DNA of 64,000 nt from Micromonospora solifontis (GCF_003725545.1 NZ_RJLN01000027.1:1-64000); one strand, 5' to 3'. Positions 35,151 to 43,459 are shown, counted from the first letter of the stretch. The notes: generated from the letters alone by a model not told the origin. Program-made: numbers and translations.

Positions 35151-36407
35151 ATGACCGCTGCCCCGCCGCCGGCCCGGCTGCCCTCGCTGACCGGGCTGCG
35201 CTGGATCGCCGCCCTGCTGGTCTTCGGCTTCCACGTCGGCACCATGCGGATCATCGCCGAGCCCGACGTCAAGGCGGTGGTGGACAGGACCTTCGCGCTC
35301 GGCCTCTCCGGGGTGGAGTTCTTCTTCGTCCTGAGTGGCTTCGTGCTGGTCTGGTCGTACCGCGACGGCGAGCCCCGGCGGACCTTCCTGCGTCGGCGGC
35401 TGGCCAAGATCTATCCGAACCACCTGGTGACGTTCGTGGTGGCGCTGGCCGTCGCGTTCTGGTTCGCCGACCCGGTCCCGCCGTGGGCCGCGCTCGGCAA
35501 TCTCTTCCTGGTGCAGGCCTGGATCCCGCTCGACGGCTATTTCTACAGCGTCAACAACGTGAGCTGGTCGCTCTCCTGCGAGCTGGCCTTCTACCTCTGC
35601 CTGCCGTTCGTGCTGCCGAGCCTGCGCCGGGCGCGGGCCGGCCTGCTGTGGGCGGCGGTGGTCGCCGCGCCGCTGCTCATCCTGGCGCTCTGGCCCGGCC
35701 AGCTGCTGGTGCCGGAGGAGAACCGCTGGTGGTTCGCCCAGATCTTCCCGGTCGTCCGGTCCCTGGAGTTCTGGATGGGCGCGGCCGCGGCCGAGCTGAT
35801 GCGCCGGGGCCGCTGGCGGGGGCCGACACTGTCCGTGGCCAGCCTGTTCTTCGTCGTCACCTGGGCGGTAGCCGTGCTGTGGATCCGCGCCGAGTTCTGG
35901 GCGGCGCTGCTCGGGGTCGCGTACCTGCTGGTCATCGCCGCCGCCGCGGACGCGGATGTGCGCGGCCGGTGGACGCCGTGGCGGTCCCGCCCGATGGTGT
36001 GGCTCGGTGAGGTCTCCTTCGCCTTCTACCTGGTGCACGTCCTGGTGATGCGGACCGTGCTGCGGCTCACCGGCGACTGGGGGGAGGGGCTGCCCGGCTG
36101 GTGGGGGCCGCTCTTCGCGGGCGGCTTCCTGCTGCTCAATTTGCTGCTCGCGGCCGCACTGCACCGCTGGGTGGAGATGCCGACGATGCGCCGGCTGGGG
36201 CCGTCCCGCCCGACCCGCACGACGACCGCCGCGCCGCCGGTCCCGGCGCCCGCCGGCCCGGTCGAGCACCCCGCTTCGCCCGGCCGGGCCTCCGCCGCGC
36301 CGGTCGAGCCCTCCGCTTCGCCGCGCCGGGCCTCCGCCGCGCCGGGCGAGCTGCCCGCCCCGCCGGCGCCTCCCGTCGCATACGCCGGCCGCCCCGACCC
36401 CCGCTGA
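35151..36407 (+). CDS. Acyltransferase-3 family membrane protein (OafA-like)
   Basis: A 418-residue protein with about ten helices. RLPSLTGLRWIAALLVFGFH (residues 9-28) contains the family R-x10-H pattern (R18, H28), GVEFFFVLSGFVLVWSY follows, and the RRRLAKIYPNHL loop is typical. These enzymes acetylate or acylate surface sugars across the membrane. From about residue 345 the chain turns into a soluble Ala/Pro/Ser/Arg tail with repeats of the ASPRRASAAP type, which should be cytoplasmic or wall-facing and is probably disordered. A TAGGGT box lies 7 bases before the ATG. Its nearness to the nonulosonic acid locus hints at O-acylation of that polymer. Confidence 0.86.
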   Translation: MTAAPPPARLPSLTGLRWIAALLVFGFHVGTMRIIAEPDVKAVVDRTFALGLSGVEFFFVLSGFVLVWSYRDGEPRRTFLRRRLAKIYPNHLVTFVVALAVAFWFADPVPPWAALGNLFLVQAWIPLDGYFYSVNNVSWSLSCELAFYLCLPFVLPSLRRARAGLLWAAVVAAPLLILALWPGQLLVPEENRWWFAQIFPVVRSLEFWMGAAAAELMRRGRWRGPTLSVASLFFVVTWAVAVLWIRAEFWAALLGVAYLLVIAAAADADVRGRWTPWRSRPMVWLGEVSFAFYLVHVLVMRTVLRLTGDWGEGLPGWWGPLFAGGFLLLNLLLAAALHRWVEMPTMRRLGPSRPTRTTTAAPPVPAPAGPVEHPASPGRASAAPVEPSASPRRASAAPGELPAPPAPPVAYAGRPDPR

Positions 36408-36504
36408 GCCCCGCCCCGCCCCAACCCTCGCCCCCGCCAGGAGTTACCCCCTGCTCGCGCCCGCGTGGCTGCGCGACCGACCCCGGTCACACTGCCCCGT
36501 TCAC

Positions 36505-36560
36505 CCGCGATCCTGGACAGTTGCCGTTCGAGGGGAACGCCAACTGTGCAGGATTCGCGG
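36505..36560. repeat. Intergenic inverted repeat of about 25 bp per arm
   Basis: The left arm (36505-36529) and right arm (36535-36560) pair over about 25 positions with two mismatches and one bulge, around a loop GAGGG. The core GATCCTG-ACAGTTG-CGTTC is mirrored as GAACG-CAACTGT-CAGGAT. It lies about 100 bases after the acyltransferase stop, in a 247-bp gap without genes. It may act as terminator but its imperfect, long structure resembles a dispersed palindromic repeat. Confidence 0.75.
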
Positions 36561-36642
36561 TCATCGGGCGGGTGTCCACGATGGTGGGTGGGGGACGGCG
36601 TGCGACACGCCCGGCGGCGGTGCGGCGCGGCGGCGCCGGCGG

Positions 36643-36648
36643 TAGGTT
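36643..36648 (+). promoter_or_regulatory. -10 box for the gene at 36655
   Basis: TAGGTT ends 6 bases before GTG 36655. No ribosome site is visible. The spacing matches the other leaderless candidates here and supports the reality of the small gene that follows. Confidence 0.45.
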
Positions 36649-36654
36649 GGGGCT

Positions 36655-37209
36655 GTGCTTCCGATCGCGCTCACCTGTCCCGTGTGGTGGGTGGCGCGCT
36701 GGACGGCCCGCATGCTGGCCAGCCTGGCCGTGGTGGTCGCCTTCTCGCTCGGGGCCGCGTCGCTGCCGGTCGGCGCGACCGCGAACGCCGGGGCCGCGAA
36801 CGCCGAGGCCGTGCACGGAGCGCCCCGACCGTCCGGCATCCCGGTCGGTCATCCGGTCCGGTCCGGTTCCGGCCTCCCCGGCGCCGCCCACCGGCCGCTG
36901 ATCCACTGGTCCGACCGGGCCGAGGCCTGGTCGGACCAGGGCCTCGCCGCCGGCCCGGCCGTGGGTGTCCGCGTCGCCAGCCCGGCCCGGGTGCCCCTCG
37001 GCCTCGGAGCCGCGGTCCGCGAGGCGGCCGGCTCCGGCGCCACGGCGGCCACGCTCGGGGGAGCGGCCGGGTCGGAGCTGGCCGCGATCGTCGCCGGCCG
37101 CCCGGCGTCGGTGCAACGCCCGGCCCAGGTGGTCCGGGTCGAGCGGCGGCGCCTCCTGTTCGGGACGGCCCCGGCGACCGTCGGTTCCCGGGCCCCGCCC
37201 GCCCGTTGA
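36655..37209 (+). CDS. Hypothetical secreted or membrane-tethered Ala/Gly-rich protein
   Basis: A 184-residue protein that I do not recognise. Residues about 14-38 are hydrophobic (TARMLASLAVVVAFSLGAAS) and could be a signal peptide or anchor with cleavage near an ATANA site. The remainder is Ala/Gly/Arg/Val-rich, with no motif, cysteine pattern or repeat. Its reality rests on the TAGGTT box 6 bases before the GTG and on a coherent signal sequence. Composition alone could also occur in a random high-GC frame, so this is a moderate call. Confidence 0.45.
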   Translation: MLPIALTCPVWWVARWTARMLASLAVVVAFSLGAASLPVGATANAGAANAEAVHGAPRPSGIPVGHPVRSGSGLPGAAHRPLIHWSDRAEAWSDQGLAAGPAVGVRVASPARVPLGLGAAVREAAGSGATAATLGGAAGSELAAIVAGRPASVQRPAQVVRVERRRLLFGTAPATVGSRAPPAR

Positions 37210-37361
37210 CCCTCGGCGGGCCCGGCCCGCCCACGCCGTACCACCGAACCTCACCCCCGCATCCGCCCGACGGCGGCCCGGCGGCGCACCCTGACGGTCG
37301 CGCCCCGCGCCACGGGCCGTGCGGACTCCCCGCCACGACATTCCCCCGTGAGGTGCCGATC

Positions 37362-38147
37362 ATGGAAAAGACCGTTCTCTCCCACTTCCTCACCGCCGTT
37401 CCGGAGGCCGCCGCCATCTGGTCCGCCCTGCTCCTGCTCGCCCTCGGCGTCCTCGCCGCGCTGGTCGCCCGGCCGGAGCGGGACACCCCGCCCGAGGTGA
37501 CCCCCGATCCGGCCGCCGAGGCGGCCGCCCGCCACGCCGACCTGCGCCGATACGCCGACGAGGTGGCGGTGGCCGCCGCCGGGGCGGCGCAGACCGCCCG
37601 CCGCCGCCGCGAGCAGTGGCTCGCCGCGCAGGGGGAGGCCGACCAGGCCTGGCGGGCGTACGACGAGGCCGAGTCGGCCGCCCGCCGCCTCACCGGCGCC
37701 GCCGCGCTGCCCGCGCCGCGCACGCCCCGCACCCCGGCCGAGTACGCGGCCCGGGAGCGCTGGCTGCAGCACGCCGCGATGGTGGCGCACTGGCGGGGTG
37801 ACCTGACCGCGCGCCAGTTGGCCGACGTGCTCGCCGGGCGCAACGGCTGGGACCCCCGCCGGCATCCGGCCGAGCAGGAGATCGTCCTGGCCCGGGCGGT
37901 ACGCGACCACCGGCGCGCCGGCTGGCGGGCCGCCGCCGAACGGGAGCGGCGGGCGTGGCGGGACGCCGAGCTGGCCGCCGAGGCGGCTCGTGCCCTGGAC
38001 GCTGAGGCGTACGCGGCCGCCCAGGCGCTGCGTCCGGGCGTAGTCCCGGCACGGCCGGCCGTGCCGGCGACCTCCCGGCCCGCCCCGGTGCCGGCCGGCA
38101 CGGCCGTGGCCACCGGGGCGCGCTGGCGCCCGGCCCGGGTCGGCTGA
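37362..38147 (+). CDS. Hypothetical single-pass membrane protein with helical, charged C-terminal part
   Basis: A 261-residue protein. Residues about 15-36 (AAAIWSALLLLALGVLAALV) form one transmembrane helix. Residues about 50-225 are Ala/Arg/Glu-rich, with heptad-like stretches (HADLRRYADEVAVAAAGAAQ and RARRAERERRAWRDAELAAE-like), probably a long cytoplasmic coiled coil. YAARERWLQHAAMVAHWRGD and QLADVLAGRNGWDPRRHP look more globular. The end is Pro/Ala-rich. ATG 37362 has GAGG 9 bases upstream. I know no family; function is not assignable. The same frame is open far upstream, but that part has no protein-like features. Confidence 0.65.
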   Translation: MEKTVLSHFLTAVPEAAAIWSALLLLALGVLAALVARPERDTPPEVTPDPAAEAAARHADLRRYADEVAVAAAGAAQTARRRREQWLAAQGEADQAWRAYDEAESAARRLTGAAALPAPRTPRTPAEYAARERWLQHAAMVAHWRGDLTARQLADVLAGRNGWDPRRHPAEQEIVLARAVRDHRRAGWRAAAERERRAWRDAELAAEAARALDAEAYAAAQALRPGVVPARPAVPATSRPAPVPAGTAVATGARWRPARVG

Positions 38148-38435
38148 ATTGTTACCCGAATCTGGTGAGCCCCGTCACGGGCGAACCGGAAACGGTCATC
38201 CGGGCCAGTGGGGGTCATCCATACCCGCAATTCCGGGACGCTCGCCATCCGATGTCCGTTTCGCGCCCGTCAGTTCCGACATAACTGCTTGTACCATTGA
38301 GTGACGTCAGTTACCGGCTGTTCCGGTCAGAGTAATGATGTTCGAGGTTTACGCAGGTGGGAGCGCTTGGCAGGAGGCGTACCCACCGGTAGTGTCGGCG
38401 CGTCCGGTGCGGTTTTCGATCGCAAATGGCGACGC

Positions 38436-38565
38436 CGTGCCGACCCGCTCAATCGTGATCTCACGAACCGGGGACCCAGTGCAACACCGGGGTGAATCCG
38501 CGAGCTTCGGCCCGCGGTAGGGCGTACTTCCCGCCCGAATCCGTCAGCTAACCCGGTAGGCGGTG
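38436..38565 (+). promoter_or_regulatory. c-di-AMP riboswitch (ydaO/yuaA type)
   Basis: The 5' part has CGCTCAATCGTGATCTCACG and ACCGGGGACCC, the middle ACCGGGGTGAATCC with the hairpin CGCGAGCTTCGGCCCGCGG, and the 3' part CCGAATCCGTCAGCTAACC followed by GGTAGGCGG. These conserved blocks in this order are the signature of the ydaO class, which binds cyclic di-AMP and normally switches genes off at high ligand. In actinobacteria this class is found before cell-wall hydrolase and secreted peptidase genes, matching the C39-like gene 217 bp downstream. The exact ends are estimated. The 38148-38435 stretch upstream holds no gene I can support; it probably carries the promoter. Confidence 0.88.
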
Positions 38566-38781
38566 AAGGAAGGAGTCGCATCCTCGTGCCGACCACCCCC
38601 CGATCCTCCCCCCACCTCCACGCCCCCTTGGTGCCCGCGCTCGCCTGACCGCGTCCCGCACCCCCGCAGCCCGGCCTTTTCCGGGCGCGTCCCGTTCCGC
38701 GGCCACCCCGCCCACGAACGCGCGTGAGTTTCTCCGCGCGGCGGGCCGGCGTGTGCCGCTCCGGCCCCCGTGGAGGAACAC

Positions 38782-39615
38782 GTGAAGCACCACCTGAAGC
38801 GTCAGCTGCGCCGCCTCGCGACCGAACGCCCGTACCAGATCGTCGCCGGCTCGGCCGCGGCGCTCGTCCTGGCCGGCGGCACCGGCGCCGCCCTGGCCGC
38901 CACCGACGACTCGCCGGTGCGCCAGCACAACACCGCCTCCGTCGCCGAACTGGCCCCCCGGCTCGGCGAGGTCGCCGCCGAGGCGAAGATCGCCGCCCCG
39001 CCGTCCCCGTCCGCCTCGCCGAGCGCGTCGCCGACGCCGACGCCGAAGGCCAGCACCGCCAAGGCCGACCCGGACGTCACCAAGAAGGCGAAGTCGAAGC
39101 CGAAGCCCCCGTCGACCAAGGTCCTCGACTACACCTACCAGGCCCAGACCGCCTACTGGAACTGCGGCCCCGCCGCGGTGCGCAACGCGCTCAGCGCGAG
39201 CGGCGTCGAGACCACCCAGGACGCGATGGTCGCCCCGCTGAACGCCGGCGAGAACGGCACCAACTCGGCGGAGGACACCACCCGCGGGCTCAACCAGATG
39301 GTCAAGGGCAGCCCGTGGCGAACCCACATGATCCCGGGCACCCCCACCCCGGCCCAGATGGACCAGCTCCAGGCCGACGTGGTCAAGGCGATCACCGACG
39401 GTCGCGGCGTGGTCGTCAACATCGCCGGCTCCGCGACCGACAGCAACGGCGGCTGGCACTCCTTCCCCGGCGGCCACTACATCGCCGTGGTCGGCTACAA
39501 GAACGACGGCCGCACCGTCCGGATCGCCGACTCGGCCGACGCGTCGATGCCGGCGTACTGGATCAGCACCATCGACCTGGCGAACTGGGCGGCCACCCGC
39601 GGCTACTCCGCCTGA
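38782..39615 (+). CDS. Secreted C39-like peptidase domain protein
   Basis: A 277-residue exported protein. Residues 1-40 contain a basic start and the hydrophobic stretch QIVAGSAAALVLAGGTGAAL ending in an AATD-like site, a signal peptide or anchor. A Ser/Pro/Thr-rich linker (PSPSASPSASPTPTPKAS) and a Lys-rich segment lead to the peptidase C39-type domain from about 115: YWNCGPAAVRNALSASG (catalytic Cys), GGHYIAVVGYKNDG (His) and RIADSAD (Asp). It likely cleaves peptides or wall material outside the cell. GTG 38782 was chosen because GGAGG lies 5 bases upstream; a GTG at 38770 is the alternative. It is controlled by the c-di-AMP riboswitch upstream and followed by a strong terminator. Confidence 0.85.
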   Translation: MKHHLKRQLRRLATERPYQIVAGSAAALVLAGGTGAALAATDDSPVRQHNTASVAELAPRLGEVAAEAKIAAPPSPSASPSASPTPTPKASTAKADPDVTKKAKSKPKPPSTKVLDYTYQAQTAYWNCGPAAVRNALSASGVETTQDAMVAPLNAGENGTNSAEDTTRGLNQMVKGSPWRTHMIPGTPTPAQMDQLQADVVKAITDGRGVVVNIAGSATDSNGGWHSFPGGHYIAVVGYKNDGRTVRIADSADASMPAYWISTIDLANWAATRGYSA

Positions 39616-39628
39616 TCACACCCATCCC

Positions 39629-39662
39629 CGACGGGCCCCGGCTGCCGAGCCGGGGCCCGTCG
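39629..39662 (+). terminator. 15-bp perfect hairpin terminator after the C39-like gene
   Basis: 39629-39643 and 39648-39662 pair perfectly with a GCCG loop, 13 bases after the stop codon, followed by a T/G-rich run (TCGTCTGT). This is the clearest intrinsic terminator of the window. Confidence 0.85.
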
Positions 39663-39731
39663 TCGTCTGTCGGACTCCCACCCGCTGCCCGGTCTCGCGC
39701 GTGCTGTCCGTCCGGTGGCACACTGCGCCGT

Positions 39732-40484
39732 ATGGGTGACGAGACGGGTACCCGCCATCTGCTGCTGTTGCACGGCATGGGTTCCACCGGCGAGGTCTGG
39801 CTGCCCTGGGCGCCGCTGCTCGAGCGCCGCTGGGCGGGCCGCTGGCTGGCCCCCGACCTGGCCGGCCACGGCTGGTCCCCGCCGCTGCCCGACTATTCCT
39901 TCGAGGCCCTCGCCCGCCGGGTGGTGGAGGGGCTCGGCCCGGTCGCCGAGCGGCTCGGCCCCCGGGACCGGCTCATGGTGCTCGGCCACTCGCTCGGCGG
40001 GGTGGTGGCGCTGGCTCTGGCCGCGCGGGTCCGGGGAGTGCCGGTGGAAGCCGTGGTGGGGTTGGGCATCAAGGCCGTCTGGTCCCCGGCCGAGCTGGCG
40101 AAGGCCCGCGAGCTGGCCGGGCGGCCGGTGACCTGGTTCGCCAGCCGGGACGAGGCGGCCCGCCGCTACCTGCGGGTCTCCGGGCTGGCCGGACTGTTCG
40201 CGCCGGACCACCCGGTGGTGGACGCCGGGCTGCGGCGGGAGGACGGTCGCTGGCGGCTGGCCATGGACCCGGCCGCCTTCGCGGTGGGCGAGCCGCGGCT
40301 GCCCGCCCTGCTCGCCGCGACGGACGTGCCGGTGCTGCTGGCCCGGGGCGAGCAGGACCCGATGGTGTCCGACGCGCAGCTCAAGGAGCTGGGCGTGCCG
40401 GTCGCCACGCTGCCGGGGCTCGGCCACAACGCGCACGTCGAGGACCCGGAGGCGGTGCTCGCCCTGCTCGACCCGTACCTGTGA
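39732..40484 (+). CDS. Alpha/beta-fold hydrolase
   Basis: A 250-residue single-domain hydrolase. LLLLHGMGSTGEVWLPWAP (oxyanion HG), MVLGHSLGGVVALALAA with the nucleophile Ser in GHSLGG, LARGEQDPMVS (acid) and LGHNAHVEDPEAVL (His) complete the catalytic triad. This is a cytoplasmic esterase or lipase-like enzyme of unknown substrate. ATG 39732 gives a compact N-terminus; no strong ribosome site precedes it. It is convergent with the PadR-GyrI gene, only 10 bases apart, with no terminator between. Confidence 0.85.
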   Translation: MGDETGTRHLLLLHGMGSTGEVWLPWAPLLERRWAGRWLAPDLAGHGWSPPLPDYSFEALARRVVEGLGPVAERLGPRDRLMVLGHSLGGVVALALAARVRGVPVEAVVGLGIKAVWSPAELAKARELAGRPVTWFASRDEAARRYLRVSGLAGLFAPDHPVVDAGLRREDGRWRLAMDPAAFAVGEPRLPALLAATDVPVLLARGEQDPMVSDAQLKELGVPVATLPGLGHNAHVEDPEAVLALLDPYL

Positions 40485-40494
40485 GGTCTGCCGC

Positions 40495-41643
40495 TCACCC
40501 GCGGGCGACGGGCTGGCGGAGGATGGTCCGCAGCTTCACCGGCTCGGTCCGCCGCGCGTCGCTGAGGTAGATCTCGTGGTGCGGCCCATTGAACGTGAGG
40601 CCGTTGGCCGGCATGAACTCGTGGTGCAGGCGCTCGAGCACCGGGCCCTCGTCGTCGTACGAGCCGACGTGCAGGACCTGCACGGACAACCCCTCGGCGT
40701 ACGGCTCGAACCGGAGCCGGTGCGCCGTCGGCAGCTGCTTCCTGGTGGCGGCCAGCTGGACCGCCTCGTCCACCATGGCCGCGGTGATCCACTCAGGCTG
40801 AGTGATCATCATGGTCCAGCGCCACTCGTCCTTGGCCCGGGTCCGGAACGCGGCCGGGTCATCGGCCGACCACAGGCCCTCCAGCGGCGCGACCACGTAG
40901 TCCCGGCCGAGCCGCTGCTTGCTGGCGAACTTCAGCGCGTACGACACGGCGTACAACGCCGCCAGCGCGTCCTGGTAGGACTGTGCGGTGTTGGGATCGC
41001 CCTCGCCGTCGATCATCAGGAACGGCAGCCGGGGCACGTCCACGAGCTGGAAGCTGCCCGTGCGGGGGGCGTAGAGGTCCTTGCGGTCCCGCTTGATGTC
41101 CGACTTGGTCATGGTCCTCTCCAGGATCGCGGTCGTGGTGTCGATCCAGTCCTGCTCGGCCCGGAGCTGGGTCGTGCCGTAGTCGAAGATGGCGGCCACG
41201 AAGTCCGCGACCGGCTCCTGCGCCGCCCGGGTCGCCTCGATCGCGGCGAGCCGTTCCGCCACCCGGGCCCTGCGCTCGCGCAACGCGTCGACCACCTCGG
41301 GCCCGGGGAGGACCGGGCTGTTGGCCAGGCCGACGAGCACGGACGGGTGGGCCGGGCGCAGCTCCGCGAGCGCTCGTCGGGTGGCTTCGGCCAGCACCCG
41401 CAGGCCGGCCGGGGTGGCGGCATAGACGCGGCGGCCGCTGGCCGTCCCGTCCGGTCGGGTGCTCGAGACCAGGTCGCGTAACTCCAGCCGGCCGAGGACG
41501 TAGTAGATCGATGAGAAACCCAGCGCCGTCCACTCCCGGATGCCCCGGGCGTCGATGACGGTCTCCAGCTCGTAGCCGTGCCGCGGCCGCTCGGCGACCA
41601 GGCCGAGCACGGTCAGCTCGGCGTCGGTCAGGGAACGGGACAT
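40495..41643 (-). CDS. PadR-family regulator fused to a GyrI-like ligand-binding domain
   Basis: A 382-residue protein of two parts. Residues 1-175 are a PadR repressor: LTDAELTVLGLVAERPRHGY (winged helix), SSIYYVLGRLELRDLV and a C-terminal dimerisation helix bundle. Residues 178-382 are a GyrI-like small-molecule-binding domain beginning MTKSDIKRDRKDLYAPRTG, with PFLMIDGEGDPN and YEVRWMM-like (WRWTMMITQPEWIT) segments; this domain is usually a separate protein of about 210 residues. The join has no stop, but M178 has its own GGAGAGG site 4 bases upstream, so the GyrI half may also be made alone. A perfect palindrome covers the promoter, so autoregulation is likely. Probable role: sensing a lipophilic or cationic compound. 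Confidence 0.88.
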   Translation of the reverse strand: MSRSLTDAELTVLGLVAERPRHGYELETVIDARGIREWTALGFSSIYYVLGRLELRDLVSSTRPDGTASGRRVYAATPAGLRVLAEATRRALAELRPAHPSVLVGLANSPVLPGPEVVDALRERRARVAERLAAIEATRAAQEPVADFVAAIFDYGTTQLRAEQDWIDTTTAILERTMTKSDIKRDRKDLYAPRTGSFQLVDVPRLPFLMIDGEGDPNTAQSYQDALAALYAVSYALKFASKQRLGRDYVVAPLEGLWSADDPAAFRTRAKDEWRWTMMITQPEWITAAMVDEAVQLAATRKQLPTAHRLRFEPYAEGLSVQVLHVGSYDDEGPVLERLHHEFMPANGLTFNGPHHEIYLSDARRTEPVKLRTILRQPVARG

Positions 41644-41649
41644 GCTTCT

Positions 41650-41664
41650 ATTCTAGTACTAGAA
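41650..41664. promoter_or_regulatory. Palindromic operator overlapping a leaderless promoter
   Basis: TTCTAGTACTAGAA (41651-41664) is a perfect 14-bp palindrome, A/T-rich in a very GC-rich region. On the minus strand TAGAAT (41655-41650) is a -10 box ending 6 bases before the ATG of the PadR-GyrI gene, so the palindrome overlaps the promoter. This is the classic position for autorepression by PadR. Confidence 0.7.
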
Positions 41665-41715
41665 CAGCCCATCCGTGCCGGGCCGGACCATCATGATCAT
41701 CGGCGGCCCGGTGGG

Positions 41716-43434
41716 CTACTGGGCGGTCGGGGAGAGGGGCGAGCCGTCCGGGGCCACCGCGTCGGCGGTGCGTGGCGCGGGCGGGTTCCAGCCCGGTTCG
41801 AGCTCCCGCCGGGCGGCGTCGAGGAACGCCTCGGCGTACGAGTCGGCGGGGAAGTCGCCGAGGTAACGGGCCCGGGTGCCCCAGCGCTCCGCCGCCTTCG
41901 GGTCGGTGTCGAGCAGTTCGGTCAGCACCTCGTCCAGGTTGGACATGTCCCGGCGCAGCACGTAGCCGGCCTCGGCCAGCGGGAACCGCGTCACGAAGTC
42001 CGCGCCGCCGGCGCCCATGTCCGTCACCGCGTACGGCTTGCCGGAGTAGAGGTAGTCGGAGATCACCCCGGAGACATCCGAGATCAGTGCGTCGGACCGG
42101 TTCACGCACTCGGCCAGGGTCAGCTCGCGGCCCGCCGCGGCGCCCCACAGGTGCGCCCGGCCGGACCTCGCCCGATCCACGGCGAGCAGTTCGGTGAGCC
42201 GGGCGAGCTGCCGCGCCGAGGCGGGGTTCTGCGCGGTGTACGGGTGTGCCCGCAGGATCACGGTGGCGCCCCGGTCGAGCAGCCGGCGCAGGATCGTCTC
42301 GGCCACCGGCAGCGAGCAGTAGTTGGCGTCGGCGTGGTGCCCGGTCCAGGTCGGGGTGTAGAGCACCGTGGGGGCGGCCAGGCCACGGGCCGGCTCCCGG
42401 CGTACCTCGATCGCCTCGACCTGGGGCCGGCCGACCACGACGAACTTCTCGGCGGGGATCTCCACGCCGGCCCGGGCGTACCGTTCGATCGCGGCCGGAC
42501 CGGCGACGAAGATCTTGTCGAAGATGCCGGAGACCGGGTTGGCGCTGGGTGCCTTGTCGCTGTCCCCGTGGTGCAGCTGCACGTGACCGAGCTGGGAGAA
42601 GCGGATGCAGTGGCTGTTCTTCGCGCCGTGGTTGACGTAGAACGCCACCCGCAGGCTCGGCACCAGCGCCTCGTCCATGGCCTTGAGCGTCGGGCAGAAG
42701 ACCACCGGCGCGCGGGTCGCCGCGGCGATGGGGGACAGGTGCTCCGGCTCCCGGACCAGGACCAGGAACGGCCGGCCGATCCGCTCCAGGTAGGGCAGCC
42801 ACATGGTGACCTGGTACTCCGACCCCGGCGGGGCGGAGAAGTAGAGCACGAACTCGGGCTGGTGCCGGCGCAGCGCCCGGCCCACCGGACCGCCCCCGGC
42901 CGACGGCCGGAACCGGCGCCGGGCCAGGTCCAGCCCGGCGGCGCCGCAGCCGGCCGCGACCAGCAGGACGGCGGCCAGCGCGACCCAGGGCGGCAGGTCC
43001 AGCCCGGCGGCCACCGCCACCACCGCCAGCAGCCCGAACAGCGCGTCGTCGAGCCGGGCGGTGAGCCGGGGGACCCAGGAGCGGACCGGGAGGTTGGCCG
43101 CCCGGATCTCCAGCGCGCCGGCGGCGCGCAGCGGCCCCGACAGCAGCACCAGGCCGAGCAGGCCGGCCGCGGCGAGCGCGAGCGCCGGCTCGAAGCTGTC
43201 GTCGCCCCGGCGGGCGTACCCGACCAGGATGCCGGCGGCGATCAGGACCGACTCGGCCACCACTTCGGCGTTCGGCCGGATCCGGCGCTCGACCGCGGCG
43301 GCGGTCAGCGCGGCGACGGCGACCGTCAGGCCCCAGCCGGTCGCCCCGGTGAGGGCCACGACGAGGAACGCCAGCACCGCCAGCCCGGTGGTCAGCCCTC
43401 GGGCGAGCAGTTTCCGGACCAGGTCACCACGCAT
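41716..43434 (-). CDS. TagF/TarL-like polyol-phosphate transferase with membrane N-terminus
   Basis: A 572-residue protein. The first ~175 residues hold about five hydrophobic helices, then a CDP-glycerol glycerophosphotransferase domain. Key parts are FYVNHGAKNSHCIRFSQLGH, HHGDSDKAPSANPVSG (the His-Gly donor-site loop), FVVVGRPQ, TVLYTPTWTGH and SDALISDVSGVISDYLYSGKPYAV (second catalytic region). It should transfer glycerol- or ribitol-phosphate units from the CDP-polyol during wall teichoic-type polymer synthesis at the inner membrane face. It follows the TarI/TarJ-like fusion gene by 25 bases in one operon. A close paralogue lies at 59099. Confidence 0.88.
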   Translation of the reverse strand: MRGDLVRKLLARGLTTGLAVLAFLVVALTGATGWGLTVAVAALTAAAVERRIRPNAEVVAESVLIAAGILVGYARRGDDSFEPALALAAAGLLGLVLLSGPLRAAGALEIRAANLPVRSWVPRLTARLDDALFGLLAVVAVAAGLDLPPWVALAAVLLVAAGCGAAGLDLARRRFRPSAGGGPVGRALRRHQPEFVLYFSAPPGSEYQVTMWLPYLERIGRPFLVLVREPEHLSPIAAATRAPVVFCPTLKAMDEALVPSLRVAFYVNHGAKNSHCIRFSQLGHVQLHHGDSDKAPSANPVSGIFDKIFVAGPAAIERYARAGVEIPAEKFVVVGRPQVEAIEVRREPARGLAAPTVLYTPTWTGHHADANYCSLPVAETILRRLLDRGATVILRAHPYTAQNPASARQLARLTELLAVDRARSGRAHLWGAAAGRELTLAECVNRSDALISDVSGVISDYLYSGKPYAVTDMGAGGADFVTRFPLAEAGYVLRRDMSNLDEVLTELLDTDPKAAERWGTRARYLGDFPADSYAEAFLDAARRELEPGWNPPAPRTADAVAPDGSPLSPTAQ

Positions 43435-43459
43435 GTCGCCGGTCGCCTCCGTCGTGCCG

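Noticed and set aside
36465..37361. Upstream extension of the 37362 gene giving a 560-residue protein
   Set aside because: The extra 299 residues are Arg/Gly/Pro-rich, overlap a better candidate gene at 36655 and contain the inverted repeat at 36505.
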